Positions 43,298 to 49,776 of a stretch of DNA of 49,776 bases are shown here, one piece after another. A model generated the notes under the pieces. It made no database searches and had not been told where the DNA came from. It worked only from the letters and a program-made list of their open reading frames with translations. Position numbers and translations under genes: made by a program. Numbering within the stretch: position 1 is the stretch's first letter; the number at the start of each line of letters is the position of its first letter. Source of the stretch: Elusimicrobiota bacterium (GTDB lineage Bacteria; Elusimicrobiota; Elusimicrobia; Elusimicrobiales; UBA9959). The stretch spans positions 1-49,776 of the forward strand of contig DMES01000065.1 in the NCBI GenBank assembly GCA_003450815.1. Reading direction: 5' to 3'.

Positions 43298-44200
43298 ATG
43301 AAAAAGAAAATAAAATACTTCGCGTATGCCATGGGTTACCTGGTGAGGACCGTCATTTTCCGCGAGGAGCTCCCTTTTATTGCCGGCCTTGTCTTGAATG
43401 AAAAGTGCAATTTGAAATGCCGGCATTGCAGTGTTGCGAACCGCGGCCTGCCTGACCTGAATTACAGCGAGATAAATAGGGCGCTGCGCGACTTCTATGA
43501 CAGGGGAATACGGTCCGTATTCATTGAAGGCGGTGAGCCATTCTTGTGGCGGGACGGCGCGTATAAGCTGGAGGATGTAGTAAAGCTTGCCAGGCACATC
43601 GGTTTCCACCTCGTCAGTGTTTACACAAACGGCACTTTCCCTATAGAAGTTTCCACTGATTCCGTTTTCGTGAGCCTGGACGGGCTTAAGAAGACCAATG
43701 ATGAACTGAGGGGCCCCTGCTTTGAGGCCGCCGTAGGCAATATCAAGGCGTCACGGCATCCTAATATAATAATTAATTTCACCATCAACAGGGCTAACCA
43801 GGCGGAAATAGAGGAGTTTTGCCAGGAAATGGATAAAATAGGGCAGGTCCGGGGCGTGTTTTTCTACTTCCATACCCCTTATTACGGCCTGGACGAACTG
43901 TTCCTGGGCCTAGAAGAAAAGCGGAGGATAATCAGGCGGATACTGCGCCTGAAAAAGCTGGGTTATAAAATATTCAATTCTTCCGCCTGCCTCGAAGGAG
44001 TATCCAGGGATGATTGGCGGCGCCCGTCCAGCTTGTGCTATGTCTACGCCGGCAATGTGATATACCGGTGCTGCCGGGCGAACGGCAATGAGACCGCCTG
44101 TAAAAATTGCGGTTACCTGGGCTACCCGGAGATAATCCATATCCTGAAACTGAGGCCAAGCGCGATCCTTTCGGCCCTGAATTACCTGCCAAGATCATGA
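43298..44200 (+). CDS. Radical SAM protein, 300 aa
   Basis: CNLKCRHC (about residues 37-44) is the Cx3Cx2C motif that binds the [4Fe-4S] cluster and S-adenosylmethionine. The next strand region FIEGGEPFLW holds the GGE SAM-binding motif. A C-terminal set of cysteines (SAC, LCYV, RCCRANG, ACKNCGY) looks like a SPASM/Twitch-type auxiliary cluster. Such enzymes modify peptides or proteins or act in cofactor synthesis; the substrate is unknown. It overlaps the next radical SAM gene by ATGA. There is no clear ribosome binding site (GGGAACA only). Confidence 0.88.
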   Translation: MKKKIKYFAYAMGYLVRTVIFREELPFIAGLVLNEKCNLKCRHCSVANRGLPDLNYSEINRALRDFYDRGIRSVFIEGGEPFLWRDGAYKLEDVVKLARHIGFHLVSVYTNGTFPIEVSTDSVFVSLDGLKKTNDELRGPCFEAAVGNIKASRHPNIIINFTINRANQAEIEEFCQEMDKIGQVRGVFFYFHTPYYGLDELFLGLEEKRRIIRRILRLKKLGYKIFNSSACLEGVSRDDWRRPSSLCYVYAGNVIYRCCRANGNETACKNCGYLGYPEIIHILKLRPSAILSALNYLPRS

Positions 44201-45471
44201 TAGTCAATCTGGCCACCAAATTCGCGAGAAGGCTGCTGGTAGGCGGCGGACAGAATTTCGTTTTTTTAAAAGATCCGGAGTTAAAGCTGCCCGCTCTGAA
44301 AAAAATAGATCTCTATATACACATCCCTTTCTGCCGGAACCGCTGCCCTTATTGTCCCTACAACCGCATCGATTACGACCCCGTGCTTGCCGAAGCCTAT
44401 GCCGCCGCGCTGATGAAGGAAATAGAACTTTACAGGAACCGGCTGGGCCCGGCGGAGATAGGGTCCGTTTATGTCGGCGGCGGCACACCCACCACCATGA
44501 TCCGGGAACTGCCGAAGATCTTTGACCTCCTGCGGAAAAGGTTCAGGCTCTCGGGGCAGATCTGCCTGGAGACTAATCCTGCGGACCTGACTTCGGAAAC
44601 CTTAAGCGGGCTTAAAGCTGCCGGTGTCTCCATGCTAAGCGTCGGAGTTCAGAGCTTCAACGATAAATTTCTGGGCCTCCTGGGCAGGAATTACTCCGGG
44701 CACGAAGCTTTTTCAGCGGTAGAGCGCGCTCTGGCGGCCGGCTTCGATTCCGTGAATGTAGACATGATGTTCGTGCTTCCGGGCCAGAGCTCCCGGGAAC
44801 TGGCCGAAGACCTGAAAACGGCGCTCAAATCCGCCGCACAGCAGTTTACGCTCTACCCGCTGTTCACCTTTCCCTATGCGGCTGCCGGCAGGCACCTAGC
44901 CCTGCGGAAGCTCAAGATGCCGGCTTTCCGGTCCAGGCGCGCCATGTATGGGGAAGTGCACCGGTTTTTCCTGGACAACGGTTTTAAGAGGGTGTCGGTC
45001 TGGGGCTTTAAAAAGGGGGACTCCGGGACGTATTCTTCCGTCACCCGGAATTCATATATCGGGCTGGGGGCCGGCGCCGGGACAAAACTGGATACCTCTT
45101 TTTATCTGAATACTTTTTCCGTCAGGGAATATATCAAAAGGACAGGCAGCGGGATATTGCCCGCAGCCCTGGAGATGCGCTTAACGGAGAACCTCAACAA
45201 ATACTACTGGCTTTATTGGCGCCTCTACGATACTTATGTCGGCAAAGCGGACCTTGAGCGCGTGTTCGGCGAAGGAGACCTGCGGCTGAAACTCATGCTG
45301 GACCTGTTCAAAATGTCCGGGTTTTATACGGAGACAAAAAACGGTCTGGCGCTTACCGAGCGCGGCTCATTTTATATCCACCTTGCTCAGAATCATTTAA
45401 TCTTGAATTATATTGACAAAGTCTGGTCCCGGTGCCTGGCCGAGCCTTGGCCTGAAAATATTCCGATATAG
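44197..45471 (+). CDS. HemW/HemN-like radical SAM protein, 424 aa
   Basis: The core resembles the HemN/HemW group: YIHIPFCRNRCPYCPYN (Cx3Cx2C), SVYVGGGTPTTM, LETNPADLT, MLSVGVQSFND and NVDMMFVLPGQ. A HemN_C-like region ends the protein (about 330-424). HemW members are heme chaperones; others (HutW/ChuW, methylases) use similar scaffolds. The family motif YCDF is here YCPY, and no heme gene is nearby, so an annotation as coproporphyrinogen oxidase would be unsafe. It is coupled to the preceding radical SAM gene. The frame opens upstream at 44107 but ATG 44197 overlaps the partner's stop by 4 bp. Confidence 0.88.
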   Translation: MIVNLATKFARRLLVGGGQNFVFLKDPELKLPALKKIDLYIHIPFCRNRCPYCPYNRIDYDPVLAEAYAAALMKEIELYRNRLGPAEIGSVYVGGGTPTTMIRELPKIFDLLRKRFRLSGQICLETNPADLTSETLSGLKAAGVSMLSVGVQSFNDKFLGLLGRNYSGHEAFSAVERALAAGFDSVNVDMMFVLPGQSSRELAEDLKTALKSAAQQFTLYPLFTFPYAAAGRHLALRKLKMPAFRSRRAMYGEVHRFFLDNGFKRVSVWGFKKGDSGTYSSVTRNSYIGLGAGAGTKLDTSFYLNTFSVREYIKRTGSGILPAALEMRLTENLNKYYWLYWRLYDTYVGKADLERVFGEGDLRLKLMLDLFKMSGFYTETKNGLALTERGSFYIHLAQNHLILNYIDKVWSRCLAEPWPENIPI

Positions 45472-45507
45472 TACCAAAAAAATCAATTTTATCTGATTTT
45501 GTAAGGA

Positions 45508-45543
45508 AAAAGGTGCCAGGCGCCTCATATGTTGAGGCGCTGG
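45508..45543. repeat. AAAAGGTGCCAGGCGCCTC repeat, right of the radical SAM pair
   Basis: Direct partner of 43202-43220. It forms a hairpin of its own: GCGCCTCA (45520-45527) pairs with TGAGGCGC (45533-45540), extended by CCA/TGG. Confidence 0.68.
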
Positions 45544-45680
45544 AATAGGCCTAATGCCGGAGATTTAGTGCCCCAATGACCCTTCCTGCCGACCTCTTTT
45601 TCCTATAAACTATCTCCAGTACGATCGCAGACTTTTTTATTACTTAAGCTTTTTGACCTGATACGGAAGGAGACGAAAAA

Positions 45681-46322
45681 ATGAATAAACTAGGTGAAAT
45701 CATTACTATAACATTGATATCGTCCAGCGTTTTTGTGCTGCTTGATTCGGCTAAGCGGAATTTCCGTCCTGAGACGCCAGTCCCCGCTGTTAATAATGCG
45801 CAAATAGTGCAGGAAATAGACCCACCGGTATCGGTCAGAGTGCCGAAGCCAAACAGAGCTAAAGCCGTCAACACCGGCATGCGCGACGCTATACGGGATA
45901 ACATTGTGAACATAAGGACCGCGAGAAATGCCGGCGGACGCAATGACATAGCTTATATCAATGGTTCGGAAGGCAGAAAAAATCCGCCCGTCTCGGATCG
46001 GGCAGGATATCTTATGGACGTGAGAAGTGAAAAAGATATCGTTGTAAGCAGGATGTTCAACAACAAAGCGGCGGGGATCAAGGCCATGATGGCCACTGTA
46101 AATATGCTTAAGTCTAAAGACAAACCGGTACTTTTCGCCTCTCTTATGCGGGAAGCTGCCGGCGGGTTCTTTTATGTGATTCGCATCAGGCCTTCCGCTG
46201 TAAAAACAACGCGCGTAAATCCCGGCAACAACAGAAGCGAGCAACTTTACATCAACACAATGAAAGGGACCGCCGCCAGAATAGAAAACGAGTGCCGCAA
46301 TGTTCTGCAAGATGACAGGTAA
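45681..46322 (+). CDS. Exported or membrane-anchored hypothetical protein, 213 aa
   Basis: One hydrophobic segment near the N-terminus (ITITLISSSVFVLLDSA) could be a signal anchor; the rest is basic, with no known domain. A C-terminal region (AGGFFYVIRIRPSA) may be a beta-sheet domain. AAGGAG lies 11 bases upstream of the ATG. The stop codon overlaps a REP-like inverted repeat, so the repeat could have altered the original C-terminus. Confidence 0.7.
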   Translation: MNKLGEIITITLISSSVFVLLDSAKRNFRPETPVPAVNNAQIVQEIDPPVSVRVPKPNRAKAVNTGMRDAIRDNIVNIRTARNAGGRNDIAYINGSEGRKNPPVSDRAGYLMDVRSEKDIVVSRMFNNKAAGIKAMMATVNMLKSKDKPVLFASLMREAAGGFFYVIRIRPSAVKTTRVNPGNNRSEQLYINTMKGTAARIENECRNVLQDDR

Positions 46323-46375
46323 TCCGGGGACATAATACCCATATCGAACTTGAATTAGTATTATGTCCCCGGATT
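46321..46375. repeat. REP-like inverted repeat, 18-bp arms
   Basis: Perfect 18-bp arms beginning AATCCGGGGACATAATAC (46321-46338) and ending at 46375. Third locus of the GGGGACATAATAC family. It lies 7 bp from the 3' end of tRNA-Ser and begins within the stop codon of the preceding gene. Confidence 0.88.
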
Positions 46376-46382
46376 AAAGCTT

Positions 46383-46467
46383 CGGAGAGGGAGGGATTCG
46401 AACCCTCGAAGGCTTGCGCCTTACAGGTTTTCGAGACCTGCTGTTTCAACCGCTCACACACCTCTCC
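46383..46467 (-). tRNA. tRNA-Ser (CGA)
   Basis: Minus-strand cloverleaf of 85 nt: acceptor GGAGAGG paired with CCTCTCC, discriminator G, anticodon stem CAGGT/ACCTG with loop CTCGAAA giving anticodon CGA, long class-II variable arm (AAGGCGCAAGCCTT), and T arm GAGGG-TTCGAAT-CCCTC. It decodes UCG. CCA is not encoded. Confidence 0.95.
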
Positions 46468-46860
46468 CCTTGTCGCACCCCGCCCGCACTGCATAGCGTT
46501 CGGGGCGATTAACGCCGGCCTTTAAGCGGTGGCGGCCGGTGCTCCCACAAGAGAGGGCTCTGCCCTCCTTGTGTTCACTCGCTACCTTCACTTCGTTCAG
46601 TCGCTCGTTAAACCTCCCGAGCAGTAATTCCTGAACAATATGGTAAACATTTGTCGGCCACAAGTTTCAGCCTCGCCGTCGCTCGGCTGAACTCGCGGCC
46701 CCGGCTCGCGATTTCGTCTGCTGACTCAATATCGCTCCGCCTTTTGAATCCCAACGCAGGCCAAGCAGTTGGCCTGCTCCCTCTTAATAAGAGGGTGGGA
46801 TTCAAACCCCGCCCGCACTGCACTGTGCGCGGGGAAGATTTACCACCGGGTTTTTAAATT
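46468..46860. repeat. Palindrome-rich intergenic region with a three-way-junction motif
   Basis: No gene seen. Outer arms TTTGAATCCCA (46743-46753) and TGGGATTCAAA (46796-46806) enclose two perfect hairpins: GCAGGCCAA-GCAG-TTGGCCTGC (46756-46777) and CCCTCTT-AAT-AAGAGGG (46779-46795). CCCCGCCCGCACTGCA occurs twice, near 46485 and 46815. A stretch of TCGCTCG-like repeats lies around 46565-46720. It may be a decayed mobile element or structured RNA. Confidence 0.6.
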
Positions 46861-46925
46861 ATACAAAATACGGCATTACCGGCTTTCTGCCTGCGGGGCT
46901 TAATAGTGCCTACGGGCGATTATGT

Positions 46926-46931
46926 TATAAT
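46926..46931 (+). promoter_or_regulatory. -10 box of prfC
   Basis: TATAAT, 25 bp before the ATG at 46957, with only a weak -35. It argues against the earlier in-frame GTG at 46906. Confidence 0.5.
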
Positions 46932-46956
46932 TAAATACTCCGACGGGCTTACAACA

Positions 46957-48555
46957 ATGACCACCACAGACCAGATTTCCAGACGGCGCACCTTTGCCAT
47001 TATCTCCCATCCCGACGCGGGTAAAACCACGCTTACCGAGAAACTTTTGCTTTACGGCGGCGCGGTGCAGCTGGCCGGATCTGTTACCGCACGCAGGAAC
47101 CAGCAGAACACCACTTCCGACTGGATGGAGCTTGAAAAAAAGCGCGGCATTTCCATCAGCTCAACCGTGCTTCAGTTTGAATACCATGATTTTTATATAA
47201 ACCTCCTTGATACACCGGGGCATAAAGACTTTTCCGAAGACACTTACCGCGTTTTAATGGCGGTGGACGCGGCCATAATGGTGCTTGACGCGGGGAAAGG
47301 AATTGAAAGCCAGACACTTAAGCTTTTTGAGATCTGCCGCCTGCGCCAGATACCTATTTTTACTTTTATAAACAAACTTGACCGCCCCTCAAAGGAGCCG
47401 CTTGAATTACTGGATGAAATAGAACGGTCGCTCCAGCTCCACACTTTTCCCGTTAACTGGCCGCTTGGAGACGGGCTGGGATTTAAGGGCGTATTTGACC
47501 GCCGCCAGCGGCAGGTACATTTCTTTGAGCGGGTACCAGGCGGCGCCTACCGCGCTCCCGTCACCGTTCTGGATCGTTTTGACGAAGAAGTGCTGTCACG
47601 CCTTGACACTATCACGCGCAAGCGAGTGCTGGATGAAATCTCGGTGCTGGACCAGGCGGGAGAGCCGTTTGACGCCAAGGCGGTGCTTGCGGGCGATATG
47701 ACGCCGGTTTTTTTCGGGAGCGCCATGAATAACTTCGGCGTGCAGATGCTGCTTGACGGCTTTCTGGAATTGTCGCCTCCACCCCGGCCGCAAAACGCCC
47801 TGTCAGGTCACATTCAGCCGGAAGACCCGCGGTTTTCAGGTTTTATCTTTAAGATCCAGTCTAATATGGATCCGAAGCACAGGGACCAGATAGCTTTTTT
47901 AAGGGTGTGTTCGGGGGTGTTTCAAAGGGATATGCGGGTTTTGCACTCTCGCAGCGGCAAAAGCGTGCGGCTCTCAAGTTCGCATAAGCTTTTCGGCAGA
48001 AGCCGTGAAACCGTAAATGAAGCATATCCCGGCGATGTAATAGGCATTGTGGGGCATTCCGAATTCTGCATAGGCGACACGCTCGCCGATGACGCCGCAA
48101 TAATTTACAAAGAAGTTCCGCGCTTCCCGCCGGAACATTTCGCGTTCCTTCACTGTTCAAACACCATACAATTTAAAAAATTCCGCACCGGCCTGGAACA
48201 GCTTCTGCAGGAAGGCGTGGTGCAGGTATTCTCACTTGGGGACGGCGCCCAGCGCATACCGCTTCTGGGAGCCGTAGGTCCGCTGCAGTTTGAAGTGCTG
48301 CAGCACAGGCTGCAATTTGAATACGGGGCTGAAACCCGCCTTGAAGCCACTCCCTGGAGCGTGGCCCGCTGGGCGGTTAAAACTCCGCCTGAAGAGGTGG
48401 CCGCTGCCCCCTTGCCTTCCGGCTCCCGCCGGGCGCAGGACGCGAAGGGCAATACAGTCTTACTGTTCCCCAAAGAATGGGAATGCGCGTATTTCCTTAA
48501 AAATAATCCAAAAATTACGCTGTCAAAACTGCCCCCGGAGGTTTCCGTTCTTTAG
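46957..48555 (+). CDS. prfC: Peptide chain release factor 3
   Basis: A 532-aa translational GTPase that recycles RF1/RF2 after termination. G1 SHPDAGKTTLTEK (about residues 17-29), the RF3-specific VTARRN...TTSDWM region with switch I, G3 DTPGHKDFSEDTYR and G4 NKLDR are all present, followed by the RF3 domain II and a C-terminal domain that contacts the ribosome. Full-length. It is cotranscribed with the MFS gene 38 bp downstream. Confidence 0.96.
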   Translation: MTTTDQISRRRTFAIISHPDAGKTTLTEKLLLYGGAVQLAGSVTARRNQQNTTSDWMELEKKRGISISSTVLQFEYHDFYINLLDTPGHKDFSEDTYRVLMAVDAAIMVLDAGKGIESQTLKLFEICRLRQIPIFTFINKLDRPSKEPLELLDEIERSLQLHTFPVNWPLGDGLGFKGVFDRRQRQVHFFERVPGGAYRAPVTVLDRFDEEVLSRLDTITRKRVLDEISVLDQAGEPFDAKAVLAGDMTPVFFGSAMNNFGVQMLLDGFLELSPPPRPQNALSGHIQPEDPRFSGFIFKIQSNMDPKHRDQIAFLRVCSGVFQRDMRVLHSRSGKSVRLSSSHKLFGRSRETVNEAYPGDVIGIVGHSEFCIGDTLADDAAIIYKEVPRFPPEHFAFLHCSNTIQFKKFRTGLEQLLQEGVVQVFSLGDGAQRIPLLGAVGPLQFEVLQHRLQFEYGAETRLEATPWSVARWAVKTPPEEVAAAPLPSGSRRAQDAKGNTVLLFPKEWECAYFLKNNPKITLSKLPPEVSVL

Positions 48556-48593
48556 CTTCGTCCGGAGCTTAGGCCGCGCTCGCCGGCTAACCT

Positions 48594-49763
48594 ATGAACA
48601 ACCTGCTTAAAAGATGGCGCGGCGCCGACCCGGCCCTTAAAGCTTTTTTACTGGGCGTGTTTTTTCTTGGCATCAATTCCGGCATACTGTCATCGGCTTT
48701 CAATAACTATCTCAACGATTCCTTCCGGATCTCAGCCGACACACGCGGTTTCCTGGAATTCCCGCGCGAACTGCCTGGCTTCCTGATTATTTTTGTGACC
48801 GGCCTGCTGGCGGCGCTGCCGCTGCGGCAGTGGGCGGTTATAACCAGCATGCTTTCGGCCGTGGGCGTTGCGGGGCTGGGCTTCATGTCGCCTACTGTTG
48901 CGGCCATGACCGTGTGGATGCTGCTCTGGAGCACCGGCGCGCATTTGTTCATGGCGGTGGAAAGCGTAATGGGCCTGCGTTTTGCCAAGGAGGGCGCCCA
49001 TGGCCGCCGCCTCGGCCAGGTAAGCGGAATGGTTAATCTGGCCGCCATAGCGGGCGCGGGTATTGTGTGGTTATTTGCCCATATCGCGGGCAGACATCTC
49101 TACCAGTGGGCTTTTCTTGCCGCGGCCGTCGTTTCGGCTATATCCGCGGTGTTGTTCTCGCGCATGAAAGACGGCTCCGAGGAAGCGGCGCCGGGGGGAA
49201 AACGCTTTGTCCTGCGCTGGAAATACAAATATTTTTATCTGCTGAACATCCTGTTCGGGGCGCGCAAGCAAACCTTTCTTACTTTCGCACCCTGGGTGCT
49301 GGTCACGGTTTACGGCGCAAGTCCCTCTGTTATGGCGGCGCTTGCGCTTACCGCCGCTTTTCTGGGTGTTGTGTTCAGACAGACTTTCGGTATAGTGGTG
49401 GATAAGCTTGGCGAGAGGAAAATGTTCATGGCCGACGCGGTAATACTGCTTGGAATATGCGCCGGTTTTGTTTTTACGCAATTTAGGCCCGTCCTTTACG
49501 CGCTGTTCATACTGGATAACCTGATGTTCGCAACGCGCATAGCCCGCACCACCTATTTGAACCGGATAGTCGAGCATAAGTCGGACATCGCTCCCACCAT
49601 TTCCATGGGCATCACCATGGACCATGCCGTATCAATGAGCATTCCCGCGCTTGGCGGCCTTCTGTGGGCCGCCTTCGGCTACAAATCAGTGTTCGTAGCT
49701 GCGTCGCTGCTGTCTGTGGCCGGTTTTTTCACGGCGCTTGCCGTTGACGACCGGCCTAAATAG
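48594..49763 (+). CDS. MFS transporter, 389 aa
   Basis: Ten to twelve probable membrane helices with the usual N-terminal and C-terminal bundles separated by a basic loop near residues 190-215 (SRMKDGSEEAAPGGKR). GIVVDKLGERKMFM is the second-half form of motif A. The substrate is unknown. It is probably translated from the prfC transcript. The gene is complete and ends 13 bp before the window edge. Confidence 0.88.
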   Translation: MNNLLKRWRGADPALKAFLLGVFFLGINSGILSSAFNNYLNDSFRISADTRGFLEFPRELPGFLIIFVTGLLAALPLRQWAVITSMLSAVGVAGLGFMSPTVAAMTVWMLLWSTGAHLFMAVESVMGLRFAKEGAHGRRLGQVSGMVNLAAIAGAGIVWLFAHIAGRHLYQWAFLAAAVVSAISAVLFSRMKDGSEEAAPGGKRFVLRWKYKYFYLLNILFGARKQTFLTFAPWVLVTVYGASPSVMAALALTAAFLGVVFRQTFGIVVDKLGERKMFMADAVILLGICAGFVFTQFRPVLYALFILDNLMFATRIARTTYLNRIVEHKSDIAPTISMGITMDHAVSMSIPALGGLLWAAFGYKSVFVAASLLSVAGFFTALAVDDRPK

Positions 49764-49776
49764 GGTCTGCTGAAAA

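Noticed and set aside
44197..45471. Annotation as coproporphyrinogen III dehydrogenase (HemN)
   Set aside because: Cluster-motif surroundings differ from HemN and no heme genes are nearby; only a HemW/HemN-like radical SAM call is safe.
46454..46860. Several frames and a possible CRISPR-like repeat array near tRNA-Ser
   Set aside because: The repeats are irregular palindromes of different sequence without uniform spacers; the frames are artefacts of repeated TCGC-type DNA.
46906..46956. Earlier GTG start for prfC
   Set aside because: A TATAAT box lies inside this stretch, and the family N-terminus fits ATG 46957.

Overview
This 49.8 kb window is a gene-dense bacterial chromosome segment from a Gram-negative organism. 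The evidence for a double membrane is a LolA-type lipoprotein carrier, a TolQ/TolR/TonB-like set and a probable outer-membrane protein. Gene content and style (rpsO-pnp-accB, ftsK-lolA-pgsA-pgpA, paired eukaryote-like Ser/Thr kinases, intergenic space littered with small repeats) suggest an uncultured lineage such as Elusimicrobiota. That placement is inference; no marker here was compared with a database.

Layout. 1-4.7 kb: an accessory stretch. Two copies of a tRNA 3' end in direct orientation (641-697 and 4561-4595, 30/35 identical over the shared core), each next to a minus-strand terminator, enclose an AbiEi/AbiEii-type toxin-antitoxin pair and a complete tyrosyl-tRNA synthetase. A second 30-bp direct repeat (28/30) sits just inside. 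No intact integrase is visible. 4.7-10.4 kb: a type I-like glutamine synthetase on the minus strand, a secreted protein of unknown function, and a SulP anion transporter fused to STAS and cyclic-nucleotide-binding domains. 10.4-18.8 kb: housekeeping genes (rpsO, pnp, accB, a small winged-helix gene, ftsK, lolA, pgsA, pgpA, an outer-membrane-like protein). 18.9-21 kb: a DUF2723-type polytopic membrane protein with C-terminal TPRs on the minus strand. 21.2-29.2 kb: a signalling cluster in which a receiver-GGDEF protein, two Ser/Thr kinases (one with CHASE2), a PP2C phosphatase and a double-FHA protein follow one another, mostly with overlapping ends. 29.5-31.6 kb: groES-groEL under a strong promoter bracketed by two CIRCE operators. 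31.7-33.7 kb: a repeat-rich stretch in which two ~190-bp palindromic elements, inverted relative to each other, flank one gene for a coiled-coil protein with a DUF2130-like nuclease domain. 33.7-43.2 kb: an MFS transporter, yggS, yggU, mtnA, a GYF/coiled-coil protein, a TolQ-TolR-TonB-like set, an epimerase, a YgaP-like rhodanese and hypotheticals. 43.2-45.5 kb: a two-gene radical SAM module between related short repeats. 45.6-49.8 kb: an exported hypothetical, tRNA-Ser(CGA), a palindrome-rich gap, prfC and a second MFS transporter.

The signals most worth following are: the two palindromes around the DUF2130-like gene, whose 24-bp terminal inverted repeats differ at three positions with every difference compensated in the partner arm; the tRNA-end-bounded island carrying AbiE and TyrRS; the repeat-bounded radical SAM pair; and an in-frame stretch of mtnA that looks like intergenic micro-repeat DNA. 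A recurrent GGGGACATAATAC inverted repeat occurs at three loci and resembles REP elements mobilised by REP-associated tyrosine transposases, though no such transposase lies in the window.
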